Positions 17,053 to 25,106 of a stretch of DNA of 64,000 nucleotides are shown here, one piece after another. This DNA is from Puniceibacterium sediminis (lineage in GTDB: Bacteria; Pseudomonadota; Alphaproteobacteria; Rhodobacterales; Rhodobacteraceae): assembly GCF_900188035.1 (NCBI RefSeq), contig NZ_FZNN01000009.1, forward strand, positions 1 through 64,000, in the 5' to 3' direction. Position numbers and translations under genes: made by a program. The stretch's first letter is position 1. Each line of letters begins with the position of its first letter. Under the pieces are notes generated by a model that saw only the letters and a list, made by a program, of their open reading frames with translations, was not told where the DNA came from and did not search any database.

Positions 17053-17919
17053 ATGACGTCGCTCACGGATATTCCGAACGGGTCCGCACCGCCGGGGTTC
17101 TGGCGCAGGATGGTGCGTTCGTCCAACGGCGTGGTCGGTCTGATCATCGTGCTTGGCCTGATCTTTTGCGCCGCCTTTGCCGATCTGCTGGCCCCCTACA
17201 ATCCGGCCAGGATGGGCACCGGCGGGCGGTTTCTGCCCCCCGGCGGGAAATTCCTGCTTGGCACCGACGAATTCGGGCGGGATATGCTGTCGCGCATTCT
17301 TTACGGCAGCCGCCTGACCCTGCTGATCGGGGCCGTGGCCGTGGGGATATCGCTGACGGCGGGGATGCTGGTCGGAATGGTCGCCGCCTTCCGTCGCGGC
17401 TGGGTCGAGACACTCCTGATGCGCAGCACCGATGTTCTGTTCTCCTTTACTGAAACGCTGATTGCGCTGAGTTTCGTCGCGGTCCTCGGCCCCAGCCTGC
17501 AGAACGCGGTGATTGCTGTGGGCGTCGCGGCTGTCCCCTTTTATGCGCGCACCTGTTATTCGGCGGCGCTGGTCGAAACCTCGAAGCCCTATTTCGAGGC
17601 AAGCATTGCCGCCGGGGCCGCGCCGGGCCGTCTGGTGTTTCTGCATCTTCTGCCCAACGTCTTGCCGACCATGATTGTTGTGGCGACCCTTGGCGTATCT
17701 ACCGCCATCCTTGCGGCTGCAGGGCTGAGTTTTCTGGGCCTTGGGGCGCAACCGCCGACTTCGGAATGGGGCTATATGCTGGCCGGATCGCGCGACTACA
17801 TCAACCGGGCGCCCTGGCTGATGACCATCCCGGGGCTGGCCATCGCCATCACCGTTCTGGGTTTCAACCTTCTGGGGGACGGATTGCGGACCAGCCTTGA
17901 TCCGGTGGAACGCCGATGA
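17053..17919 (+). CDS. DppC-like ABC transporter permease
   Basis: 288 residues, six hydrophobic segments. OppC-type N-terminal segment (FWRRMVRSSNGVVGLIIVLGL), GTDEFGRDMLSRILYGSRLTL and the coupling-loop region FEASIAAGAAPGRLVFLHLLPN. ATG 17053 begins two bases after the DppB-like stop and its end overlaps the ATPase start. It pairs with the DppB-like subunit. Confidence 0.92.
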   Translation: MTSLTDIPNGSAPPGFWRRMVRSSNGVVGLIIVLGLIFCAAFADLLAPYNPARMGTGGRFLPPGGKFLLGTDEFGRDMLSRILYGSRLTLLIGAVAVGISLTAGMLVGMVAAFRRGWVETLLMRSTDVLFSFTETLIALSFVAVLGPSLQNAVIAVGVAAVPFYARTCYSAALVETSKPYFEASIAAGAAPGRLVFLHLLPNVLPTMIVVATLGVSTAILAAAGLSFLGLGAQPPTSEWGYMLAGSRDYINRAPWLMTIPGLAIAITVLGFNLLGDGLRTSLDPVERR

Positions 17920-19610
17920 GCGCGCTGCTTGCTGTCAGGGATCTGTCGGTCACGCTGCGCTCGGGCGGTGAGGCGCGGATGCTGGCGCAGGACGTCAGTT
18001 TCGATGTGGCCCGGGGGCAGATCCTGTCCATCGTCGGGGAAAGCGGATCGGGCAAGAGCATGACCGCCAAGGCTTTGATGGGGCTGCTGCCGCCCAACGC
18101 CACGGTCAGCGGCGAGGCGTGGTTTCGTGGAGCGAACCTGCTGGCCAAAGGCAGCGCGCCGTGTCGTGGCACTGGGATCGGGCTGATCTTTCAGGAGCCG
18201 ATGACTGCGTTGACCCCGGTGCTGACCATCGGGACTCAACTGACCGAAGCAATGGTTGTCCTGGGTCTTGCCGATCCCGCCGAGGCGCGTCGGCGTGCCA
18301 TCGCGATGCTGGACCGGGTCGGAATACCGGCCCCCGATCGGCGAATGCGGCAATATCCGCATGAATTGTCGGGCGGGATGCGCCAACGGGTCATGATTGC
18401 GATGATGATGCTGCTGGAACCAGAGATCCTGATCGCAGATGAACCGACAACGGCACTGGATGTGACAGTGCAGGCGCAGATCCTCGACCTGCTGCGCGAC
18501 ATCGTGCGCGACACCCGGATCGGCCTGATCCTGATCACCCACGACATGGGCGTCGTGGCCGAGACGGCGCAGGATGTGCTGGTGATGAAGGCAGGCCGAA
18601 CCATTGAGGCCGGTCCGGTTGCCCGGATCTTTACCGCGCCGTCCGCCCCCTATACCCGTGCGTTGCTGGATGCGGTTCCGCGTCTTGACAGGCCGGGCAG
18701 TTCCGCAGGGATGGTTGCGGGAGCCGCCGCCGGAAAAACGCTTCTTTCGGCAGGCCATGTGTCAAAGACATTCCATGCCCGCGCAGGTCTTTTTGCCAGC
18801 GGACTCGCGACCCGGGCGCTGGACGACGTGTCGCTGGACATCCGTCAGGGCGAGACGCTGGCGCTGGTCGGCGAAAGCGGCTCTGGGAAGTCGACCCTCG
18901 GGCGGGTGATCACCCGGTTGACCGATGCCGATCACGGCGCGGTGACGCTGGGCGAGGAAAACCTGCTGACCCTGAGGGGCAAGTCTCTGCGCGCCGCGCG
19001 GCGCAAGATACAGATGATCTTTCAGGATCCCTATGCCTCGCTTGATCCAAGACAGCGGATCGGCACAAGCATTGCCGAGCCGATCGCGATCCATACGACG
19101 CTGTCACGGGCGGAACGGCAGGATCGCGTCGGCGGCTTGTTGGCGCGGGTCGGTCTGACACCAGAGATGGCCGCGCGCTATCCGCACGAATTCTCTGGCG
19201 GACAGAGGCAGCGCATCGCGATTGCCCGCGCTCTTGCAGCCGGGCCGGTCCTGATCGTCGCGGACGAGCCGACATCCGCACTGGACGTCTCGATCCAGGC
19301 GCAAATCCTGGACCTGCTTGCGGATTTGAAACGGGAGGAGGGGCTGACCATGCTGTTCATTTCGCATGATCTGGCCGTTGTCCGGCAAATCGCCGACCGG
19401 GTCGCGGTGATGCGGCAGGGCCGCATTCTGGAACTTGGCCCGACCGAGGCTGTCTGGACCGCCGCCCGCCACCCCTACACCCGCGCCTTGATCGACGCGG
19501 CCCCGGTGCCCGACCCCACACGCCCCCGGGGTGTGCGCCGACCTGTGTCCGGCGATTTCGCCATCGGCGCGCTGCGCGAGGCCGCCCTGGGCCACTGGGT
19601 CGCGACATGA
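17916..19610 (+). CDS. fused DppD-DppF-type ABC transporter ATPase
   Basis: 564 residues carrying two complete ATPase domains. Domain 1 (about 1-260): Walker A GESGSGKS (41-48), signature ELSGGMRQRVMIAMMM, Walker B EILIADEPTTALDVTVQAQ. Domain 2 (about 275-540): Walker A GESGSGKSTLGRV (about 315), FSGGQRQRIAIARAL, LIVADEPTSALDVSIQAQ. The Opp/Dpp C-terminal extension (TEAVWTAARHPYTRALIDAAP) follows each. Such double ATPases replace separate DppD and DppF. Overlaps both neighbours by four bases. Confidence 0.92.
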   Translation: MSALLAVRDLSVTLRSGGEARMLAQDVSFDVARGQILSIVGESGSGKSMTAKALMGLLPPNATVSGEAWFRGANLLAKGSAPCRGTGIGLIFQEPMTALTPVLTIGTQLTEAMVVLGLADPAEARRRAIAMLDRVGIPAPDRRMRQYPHELSGGMRQRVMIAMMMLLEPEILIADEPTTALDVTVQAQILDLLRDIVRDTRIGLILITHDMGVVAETAQDVLVMKAGRTIEAGPVARIFTAPSAPYTRALLDAVPRLDRPGSSAGMVAGAAAGKTLLSAGHVSKTFHARAGLFASGLATRALDDVSLDIRQGETLALVGESGSGKSTLGRVITRLTDADHGAVTLGEENLLTLRGKSLRAARRKIQMIFQDPYASLDPRQRIGTSIAEPIAIHTTLSRAERQDRVGGLLARVGLTPEMAARYPHEFSGGQRQRIAIARALAAGPVLIVADEPTSALDVSIQAQILDLLADLKREEGLTMLFISHDLAVVRQIADRVAVMRQGRILELGPTEAVWTAARHPYTRALIDAAPVPDPTRPRGVRRPVSGDFAIGALREAALGHWVAT

Positions 19611-20542
19611 CCATCGGGATTGCCGCCTTTGGTCCGAAATCGGGCGCCGGCGTGGTCGCGGGGCTGCGCGCTGTTGAACTGGTCGGGCGCGGCGCCATCG
19701 GCGGCTTCGTCAGTTTTGCCGCGCTCACCAACGACGGCAGGCTCTTGCGCGCCTCGACACAGACGGGCGGTGCAGGATCGCTCTTTGACGGCGCGGTGCC
19801 AGAGGAGATTGCCCTGTCGCCTCTGGCCGGCCTGATCTCGAGCGGCCCGAACCGGCCCGAACCCTTGTCGGAATTCGTCGCGGCCGAGCCGGGGGTGGGC
19901 ATCGTGACCGGTCACAGGATGCCGCAGACGCCTGCGCCCGACGGTGTACCGCTAAACCTGCATGTCCTGCAAAGGATGAAAGACGGCGCCGACCCGCAGG
20001 CTGCCATTGACGCGGTGATCGCAAGGTACCCAGACATGGATGCAGGCTTTGTTGCCTTTTCTATGGATGGCAGCATCGGAATGGGAAACATGCCGACCGT
20101 GATGACGCGCGGCGATCACGGATCCGCCATTCTCAACGCACCCGAAACCAAAGCGCGTGTCGCAAGCATTCACAATGCCATTCATCCACATCGGCTGGTT
20201 GCTGCCGCCGCGACCGAAACCGCGCTGGACGCGATGCTTCGTCCGGATCCGCCCTCGCGCTGGATCGAAATCTCGGCTGGTGCGCCACTTTGCGTGTCCG
20301 AGCAGGCCCGGGTTGTCGTCGATGAAAATGGGGTCGTTGAACAGCTTTGTCATCCGGCGAATATCTACCTTTCGGGTGAATGGTCCGTGGGATTGGGGGA
20401 TCGTGTGGCCGTTTTCGCGCAGGGGAAACAGATTGGATGGCTGGGCTACGAACCCTTCATGAAGGTGGTCAATGGCAAGCTTCAAAGTATCGATGGCAAG
20501 GATCACATGCATCTGCCCTTGCTTGACCGGGTACCCTACTGA
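19607..20542 (+). CDS. DUF6963/DUF1028-like protein of unknown function
   Basis: 311 residues, soluble. It begins MTIGIAAFGPKSGAGVVAGL, then GAIGGFVSFAALTNDGRLLRASTQTGGAGSLF. The layout resembles small Ntn-hydrolase-like proteins often encoded beside peptide-type ABC transporters; I place it in the group now called DUF6963, from memory. It overlaps the ATPase gene by four bases, so it is the last gene of the transporter operon and probably acts on the imported compound. The decayed DUF1028 gene on the other side of the same regulator may have been a relative. No catalytic residue can be assigned. Confidence 0.6.
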   Translation: MTIGIAAFGPKSGAGVVAGLRAVELVGRGAIGGFVSFAALTNDGRLLRASTQTGGAGSLFDGAVPEEIALSPLAGLISSGPNRPEPLSEFVAAEPGVGIVTGHRMPQTPAPDGVPLNLHVLQRMKDGADPQAAIDAVIARYPDMDAGFVAFSMDGSIGMGNMPTVMTRGDHGSAILNAPETKARVASIHNAIHPHRLVAAAATETALDAMLRPDPPSRWIEISAGAPLCVSEQARVVVDENGVVEQLCHPANIYLSGEWSVGLGDRVAVFAQGKQIGWLGYEPFMKVVNGKLQSIDGKDHMHLPLLDRVPY

Positions 20543-21059
20543 ACAGCTGCCAGGTGGTGTCGGTACCAAGCGTTCTTCGTCCGCACCACCAACCGGCATA
20601 TGCCTTTGAGTGGATCGGTGCCATCCCAACATGCGGCAAACTCGACGCTCAGACCCTTGCAAGTAGCTGCGTACATGATTGATGCAGGCGCGGCGCTCCG
20701 GGGGCGAGACACGCCTTCTGGAGGCACTGTGACACCGCGCCTAGTGGCTGTCGAACCGTCTGGAAAAGCGGTGCAACCACCAAGGAGAGGAAAGGGCCCG
20801 ATTCCCGTAGCGTAGCGCTTCTCTGTCTTTACGAATTTTCAGAAGCAGTAGCTTTCGCGGGGGTTCATGCGCATAAAGAATACGCAGTCACAAAAGAAAT
20901 CTGATCGTCAATAGAACCTTCTCTCCCATGATTGAAGCAGTTTCGGTGTATTTAAGCCCGTAGTTATACAGTTGAGCCAACTGTGAATGGTCACTGGGCC
21001 TTGACACTCGGTCTGTAAATCAGGAGCGTTATGCATACGTAGTCTTTCAGGAGCTAGCT
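20543..21059. other. intergenic region, no gene supported
   Basis: 517 bases between the dipeptide-type transporter operon and the RutA-like gene. Short open frames on both strands show no recognisable protein, and A+T rises towards the right end (20870-20970). A TTGACA box occurs at 21001-21006 and an operator-like TGCATACG at 21032-21039, so the right end is the control region of the RutA-like gene. Nothing else seen. Confidence 0.5.
21032..21045. promoter_or_regulatory. degenerate copy of the TGCATRCGYATGCA operator
   Basis: TGCATACGTAGTCT matches the 14-base operator at 10 positions, with a perfect left half (TGCATACG). It ends 14 bases before the RutA-like ATG and just before its AGGAG site (21049-21053). 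Weaker than the other members of the set, so its role is less certain. Confidence 0.4.
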
Positions 21060-22112
21060 ATGAGCCGTCTCGACCTTGGCCTTTTCATCCCGTCCACCTC
21101 CGGGAGCCTTATCATCGCGAAGGGGAAGCCGCCGCAAAGCGTGCCGACCTGGGAGCTGAACAAGAAGGTGGCGCAATACGCTGACGAGGCCGGGATGGAT
21201 TTTCTGATCGCGCAGGTGAAATGGCGCGGGTACGGCGGTGAGACGGGGCATTGGGATTCCGCACTGGAAGCCTTCACCCTGATGTCAGGCCTCGGGGCGG
21301 TGACAAAGAACATCAAGCTGGTGGCCTCGGTCGCGGTGCGGACTCTCAACCCCGCAGTGGTCGCCAAGATGGCGGCGACGGCCCATGACATCTGCGGTGG
21401 GCGCTTTGTCGTCAATGTCGTCGCCGGCTGGAACAAGTTCGAATATGCCCAGATGGGCCTGTGGAGCGACGACGACTATTATCTGAACCGGTACGAATAT
21501 GCCGACGAATACCTCACGATCCTGAAGAGGCTGTGGACCGAAGACCACGTCACCTTCAAGGGGGAGCATTTCGAGATCGAGGACTGCGTGTCCAATCCCA
21601 AGCCAGCGAAGATGCCGGAAATCGTCTGCGCAGGGCAATCCGACGCGGCGCTGGCCTTTGTTGCCCGCCAGTCGGATTATTCCTTTATCGGGCGGCTCAA
21701 CGACACGCCCGAACAGCTGGGCGAAACGGTTCGGAAAATTTCCGGCATGGCAGCGGAGCATGGTCGCGAGGTCAAATCGTTGACCCTTCTGACCGTCATC
21801 GCCGCCGAGACGGAAGAAGAGGCGATGGCCGAAAAGCAGCGCTACATCAACAATCGCGATTCCGTTGCAATTGAGGAATGGCAGCGCGCATCTGGCATGG
21901 ACCGCAATCGCGCCGACTACAAGGAACTACCGCCCGAGGTCTCGACCTTCATGTCGATCCCTCATGTGGTCGGATCCTACCAGCAGGTCGCGGAGCATCT
22001 GGACAAGCTGGCCGAGCAGGGTGTCTCGGGCGCCTGCCTGGCCTTCCCGGATTTCGCTGCCGATGTGCCGAAGTTCTGCGAAAACGTCATGCCGCTGATG
22101 ACGTCGCGTTGA
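21060..22112 (+). CDS. RutA-like flavin-dependent monooxygenase
   Basis: 350 residues, luciferase-like TIM barrel (Bac_luciferase). The N terminus MSRLDLGLFIPSTSGSLI and the blocks TWELNKKVAQYADEAGMDF, WDSALEAFTLMSGLGAVT, GGRFVVNVVAGWNKFEYAQMG, ICAGQSD-like VCAGQSDAALAF and VVGSYQQVAEHLD follow Escherichia coli RutA closely from memory. RutA uses reduced FMN and O2 to cleave the uracil ring amide (flavin-N5 peroxide chemistry). Here there is no rut operon; the neighbours are a hydratase, an amidase and a lyase, so a related N-heterocycle is likely. The start follows AGGAG. A terminator-like hairpin (22233-22265) separates it from the next operon. Confidence 0.85.
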   Translation: MSRLDLGLFIPSTSGSLIIAKGKPPQSVPTWELNKKVAQYADEAGMDFLIAQVKWRGYGGETGHWDSALEAFTLMSGLGAVTKNIKLVASVAVRTLNPAVVAKMAATAHDICGGRFVVNVVAGWNKFEYAQMGLWSDDDYYLNRYEYADEYLTILKRLWTEDHVTFKGEHFEIEDCVSNPKPAKMPEIVCAGQSDAALAFVARQSDYSFIGRLNDTPEQLGETVRKISGMAAEHGREVKSLTLLTVIAAETEEEAMAEKQRYINNRDSVAIEEWQRASGMDRNRADYKELPPEVSTFMSIPHVVGSYQQVAEHLDKLAEQGVSGACLAFPDFAADVPKFCENVMPLMTSR

Positions 22113-22232
22113 CGCATTTGTGCATGGGAATGCATGGCGGTGGTTTTAAATCGGACGGCAATTTCGGTCATCTTTGGAAATCTCCCGAAAATGTCTGTAT
22201 TGTCTTTAAAATAAGGTATCCGTTTCAGAATT

Positions 22233-22265
22233 TGACCGCCTTCGAGAGCAGGCGGTCAGCATTTT
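22233..22265 (+). terminator. terminator-like hairpin after RutA-like gene
   Basis: TGACCGCCT (22233-22241) pairs perfectly with AGGCGGTCA (22250-22258), loop of 8, followed by GCATTTT. It lies 120 bases after the RutA-like stop and upstream of the next operator, so the monooxygenase is probably a separate transcript. Confidence 0.55.
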
Positions 22266-22298
22266 ACAATCGCCTGCGTGACAAGGATACAAACTGTT

Positions 22299-22312
22299 TG
22301 CATACGCATGCA
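22299..22312. promoter_or_regulatory. TGCATRCGYATGCA operator upstream of hydratase operon
   Basis: TGCATACGCATGCA, exact consensus. It is the reverse complement of the site at 27038-27051. Near-palindrome with a central CG, as LacI-family proteins bind. It lies 61 bases before the aconitase-type gene start. Confidence 0.75.
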
Positions 22313-22373
22313 TAACCTGCCAAGACTCGAGTAAGCCGCGCCTTGGCGTGTCGCAAAACAGCAAGTAACAGGA

Positions 22374-23819
22374 ATGATAGAACCGCCAATGCATGCGCAT
22401 GACAGGCCTCGAACATTGTATCAAAAGGTGTGGGACGATCATGTCGTTTCGACCTACCAAGACGGCACCCAGCTGATTTATGTCGACCGACACCTCGTTC
22501 AGGAGGTGTCAAGTCCACAAGCCTTCGTCGGTCTGGATGCCGCCGGCCGCGACCTGCACAGGCCGGAGGCCCATATGGCCGTCGCCGACCACGCTGTCCC
22601 GACGACCGAACGGACCGCGACCCTGCGCGAGGGGCTGGCGGCGTCTCAGGTGGCCCGTCTCAGCACGAATGCGGCGCGTCATCACATTCCCTATGTTCCC
22701 ATGACCGACCGGCGCCACGGCATCGTGCATGTCATCGGCCCGGAGCTGGGGTTCACCTTGCCCGGTGCCGTTCTGGTATGCGGCGACAGCCACACCTGCA
22801 CGCACGGAGCCTTCGGTGCCGTTGCCTTCGGGATTGGTGCCAGCGAATGCGAATGTGTTTTCGCCACGCAGGTGCTGCGTCAGTCGCGCCAGAAATCCAT
22901 GCGGATCCGGCTGGAAGGCGTATGCCCGGAAGGGGTGCAGGTCAAGGATGTGATCCTGGCCGTGATCGCCCGGATCGGTGTCGGCGGTGGCGTCGGTCAT
23001 GCGATGGAATTCGCCGGCTCGGCTGTCCGGGCAATGACGATGGAGCAGCGGATGACCCTGTGCAACATGGCAGTCGAGGCGGGCAGCCGGATCGGGCTGG
23101 TCGCGCCAGATGAGACTACCTTTGCCTATCTGAAGGGGCGGCCATTGGCACCGACCGACACGGAATGGGACGCGGCAGTGGCAAACTGGCGTGAGTTGGC
23201 GAGCGATTCCGATGCCGTCTTTGATCAGGAATTCGAGATTGACGTCTCCTCTCTGTCGCCCTTCATCACCTGGGGCACCACGCCGGAAGAATCCGCGCCG
23301 ATTTCGGGCCGTGTGCCTGATCCGGCAGCAATCGACGACCCAAGGGTACGGCGGAGGGTCGAACGCAGCCTTCGCTACATGGCGCTGGAGCCGAATACGC
23401 CCCTGAGCGGGATCGCCATTGATCGGGTGTTCATCGGGTCCTGTACCAACGGTCGTATCGAGGATCTGCGATCCGCCGCGGCCGTGGTTGCCGGGCGCAA
23501 GGTGCATCCGCGCGTTCAAGCGATGGTTGTGCCGGGATCGGCTTCGGTCCGGCTTCAGGCCGAGGCCGAGGGCCTTGACCGTATATTCTCGGAGGCGGGT
23601 TTCGACTGGCGACATTCCGGTTGTTCGATGTGTGTCGGGATGAACGATGATCGCCTTCTCGAAGGCGAGCGCTGCGCCTCGACCTCAAACCGTAATTTCG
23701 AAGGGCGGCAGGGCAGGGGAGGGCGCACGCATTTGATGAGCCCCGCCATGGCTGCGGCTGCTGCCGTGTCGGGGCATCTGGCGGATGTGCGTGACCTTTG
23801 GCCGGAGGGCACAAAATGA
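22374..23819 (+). CDS. aconitase/LeuC-type hydro-lyase, large subunit
   Basis: 481 residues. RTLYQKVWDDHVV near the N terminus, VCGDSHTCTHGAFGAVAFGIG (substrate/FeS domain) and the three [4Fe-4S] cysteines in FIGSCTNGRIEDL and HSGCSMCVGMNDD are all present. Ends overlapping the small subunit (ATGA). Homologues include isopropylmalate isomerase, citraconate/maleate hydratase and dimethylmaleate hydratase. No leucine genes are nearby, while an amidase and an isocitrate-lyase-type enzyme are, so a maleate-type hydratase is more likely. The start is ATG 22374 or 22389; a second operator overlaps codons 6-10. Confidence 0.85.
   Translation: MIEPPMHAHDRPRTLYQKVWDDHVVSTYQDGTQLIYVDRHLVQEVSSPQAFVGLDAAGRDLHRPEAHMAVADHAVPTTERTATLREGLAASQVARLSTNAARHHIPYVPMTDRRHGIVHVIGPELGFTLPGAVLVCGDSHTCTHGAFGAVAFGIGASECECVFATQVLRQSRQKSMRIRLEGVCPEGVQVKDVILAVIARIGVGGGVGHAMEFAGSAVRAMTMEQRMTLCNMAVEAGSRIGLVAPDETTFAYLKGRPLAPTDTEWDAAVANWRELASDSDAVFDQEFEIDVSSLSPFITWGTTPEESAPISGRVPDPAAIDDPRVRRRVERSLRYMALEPNTPLSGIAIDRVFIGSCTNGRIEDLRSAAAVVAGRKVHPRVQAMVVPGSASVRLQAEAEGLDRIFSEAGFDWRHSGCSMCVGMNDDRLLEGERCASTSNRNFEGRQGRGGRTHLMSPAMAAAAAVSGHLADVRDLWPEGTK
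22390..22403. promoter_or_regulatory. second operator copy inside the hydratase gene start
   Basis: TGCATGCGCATGAC matches the TGCATRCGYATGCA consensus at 12 of 14 positions; its first 12 bases, TGCATGCGCATG, match perfectly. It overlaps the alternative start ATG (22389) and the codons for His-Ala-His. With the site at 22299 the spacing is 91 bases, which could allow looping. Confidence 0.45.
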
Positions 23820-24472
23820 AGCCGCTGGACAAGATCCAAAGCATTGCCGCCTATCTTGACGAGGATGCGGTCGATACCGACATCATCTTTCCCGCACGAT
23901 TCCTGCTCTTGATGGACAAGAAGGGTCTGGGCGGACATGCCTTTCACGAAAGGCGCAGGGTCAAGAAGGGCGAGACCCCGTTCATCCTAGACCGGCCGCC
24001 TTTCGACACGGCCGAGATACTGGTCGCGGGCAAGGATTTCGGCACCGGGTCAAGCCGTGAGCAAGCCGTCTGGGCGCTGGCCGATCTCGGGCTGAGGTGC
24101 ATCATCGCCGAGACCTTCGGTGAAATCTTTTACGCCAACTGTTTCAAGAACGGCGTGCTGCCGATCCGCCTTGATGCAGACACTTTGGCGCGCGTCCGCC
24201 AAGCCGCAGGGCGGGAGGAGGAGATTGTTGTTGATCTTCCGTCCCAGACCATCGTCCTGACGGGCGATGAAACGATCAGCTATGATGTCGATGCCTACCG
24301 CAAGGAGGCGCTTCTTCTGGGGCTGGACGAAATTGCAGTGATCCTGAGAGATAGCGGCAAGGACATCAAGGCATTCGAAGAAGGACAGTCGCGCCGGGCC
24401 CCCTGGCTTCGGCTGGGTCCGGACAAATGGAAGGTCTTTGACGACCTGGAGAAGGAGCAGTTCATTGAGTGA
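23816..24472 (+). CDS. aconitase/LeuD-type hydro-lyase, small subunit
   Basis: 218 residues, the swivelling domain partner of the upstream large subunit. DEDAVDTDIIFPARFLL near the N terminus and the substrate-binding loop KDFGTGSSREQAVWAL (about 77-92) are the diagnostic blocks; GEIFYANCFKNGVLPIRL follows. Start ATG 23816 overlaps the large-subunit stop, so the two are translationally coupled. Together they should add or remove water across a dicarboxylate double bond, with the FeS cluster carried by the large subunit. Confidence 0.87.
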   Translation: MKPLDKIQSIAAYLDEDAVDTDIIFPARFLLLMDKKGLGGHAFHERRRVKKGETPFILDRPPFDTAEILVAGKDFGTGSSREQAVWALADLGLRCIIAETFGEIFYANCFKNGVLPIRLDADTLARVRQAAGREEEIVVDLPSQTIVLTGDETISYDVDAYRKEALLLGLDEIAVILRDSGKDIKAFEEGQSRRAPWLRLGPDKWKVFDDLEKEQFIE

Positions 24473-25106
24473 GCAGGAAGATCTGGCCGCAAACTACCAG
24501 CGCGCCTTTGGCAAACGGATTGGTTACGGCGAACGGCCTGCGCTGATCCTTATTGATTTCGTCCAGGCCTATTTCGATCCTGATTGTGCCCTCTATGCTG
24601 GCGTGGACAGCGCGCTTGCCTCTGCATTGCGGCTGCAAAAGGCCGCGCGGGCGGCTGGGGTGCCGGTGATCTACACCAATGTCGTCTACACACCCGGCGG
24701 CGCCGACGGCGGCAGGTTCTGGCAAAAGTCCATGACTTTGCAGAATTTCGAGGCAGGAAGCCCGATGGGCAGATGGCCCGATGGTTTGACGGTCGACCAA
24801 GGTGAACTGGTGATCACCAAACAATACCCGAGCGCCTTTTTCGGAACCTCTCTGGCCTCCACGCTTGCGTCAATGGGCGTCGATACCTTGATCCACACGG
24901 GCCTGTCGACCAGCGGCTGTGTCCGCGCGACCTGTGTGGATTGCTGTTCGCATGGCTTCATTCCGATCATTGCACGCGAGGCCGTGGGCGATCGCCATCC
25001 CGGCCCGCACGAGGCTAATCTCTTCGACATGGACGCCAAATACGGTGATGTCGAAAGCGAGGCCGACGTTCTTCGTTATCTCGAAACCAGAAAGCAGCAA
25101 GCATGA
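24465..25106 (+). CDS. cysteine hydrolase, N-carbamoylsarcosine amidase/maleamate amidohydrolase-like
   Basis: 213 residues, isochorismatase-like fold. Catalytic Asp in ALILIDFVQAYF (about 30), Lys in LVITKQYPSAFFG (about 120) and Cys in STSGCVRATCVD (about 155). The N-terminal FGKRIGYGERPALILIDF and the C-terminal GDRHPGPHEANLFDMDAKYGDVES are shared with N-carbamoylsarcosine amidase and NicF-type maleamate amidohydrolases. The start is TTG 24465: AAGGAG (24452-24457) is ideally spaced and the start overlaps the small-subunit stop. It should hydrolyse a C-N bond of an open-chain amide or ureide. The next gene overlaps by four bases. Confidence 0.8.
   Translation: MSEQEDLAANYQRAFGKRIGYGERPALILIDFVQAYFDPDCALYAGVDSALASALRLQKAARAAGVPVIYTNVVYTPGGADGGRFWQKSMTLQNFEAGSPMGRWPDGLTVDQGELVITKQYPSAFFGTSLASTLASMGVDTLIHTGLSTSGCVRATCVDCCSHGFIPIIAREAVGDRHPGPHEANLFDMDAKYGDVESEADVLRYLETRKQQA

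Noticed and set aside
20536-20727. Short minus-strand frame downstream of the DUF6963-like gene
   Set aside because: No recognisable family, convergent overlap with a real gene and no start signal; left as intergenic.
22374-24472. Leucine biosynthesis isopropylmalate isomerase (leuCD)
   Set aside because: Family match is real, but there are no leu genes nearby and the operon contains an amidase and a lyase under a catabolic-type operator; a maleate-type hydratase is more likely.
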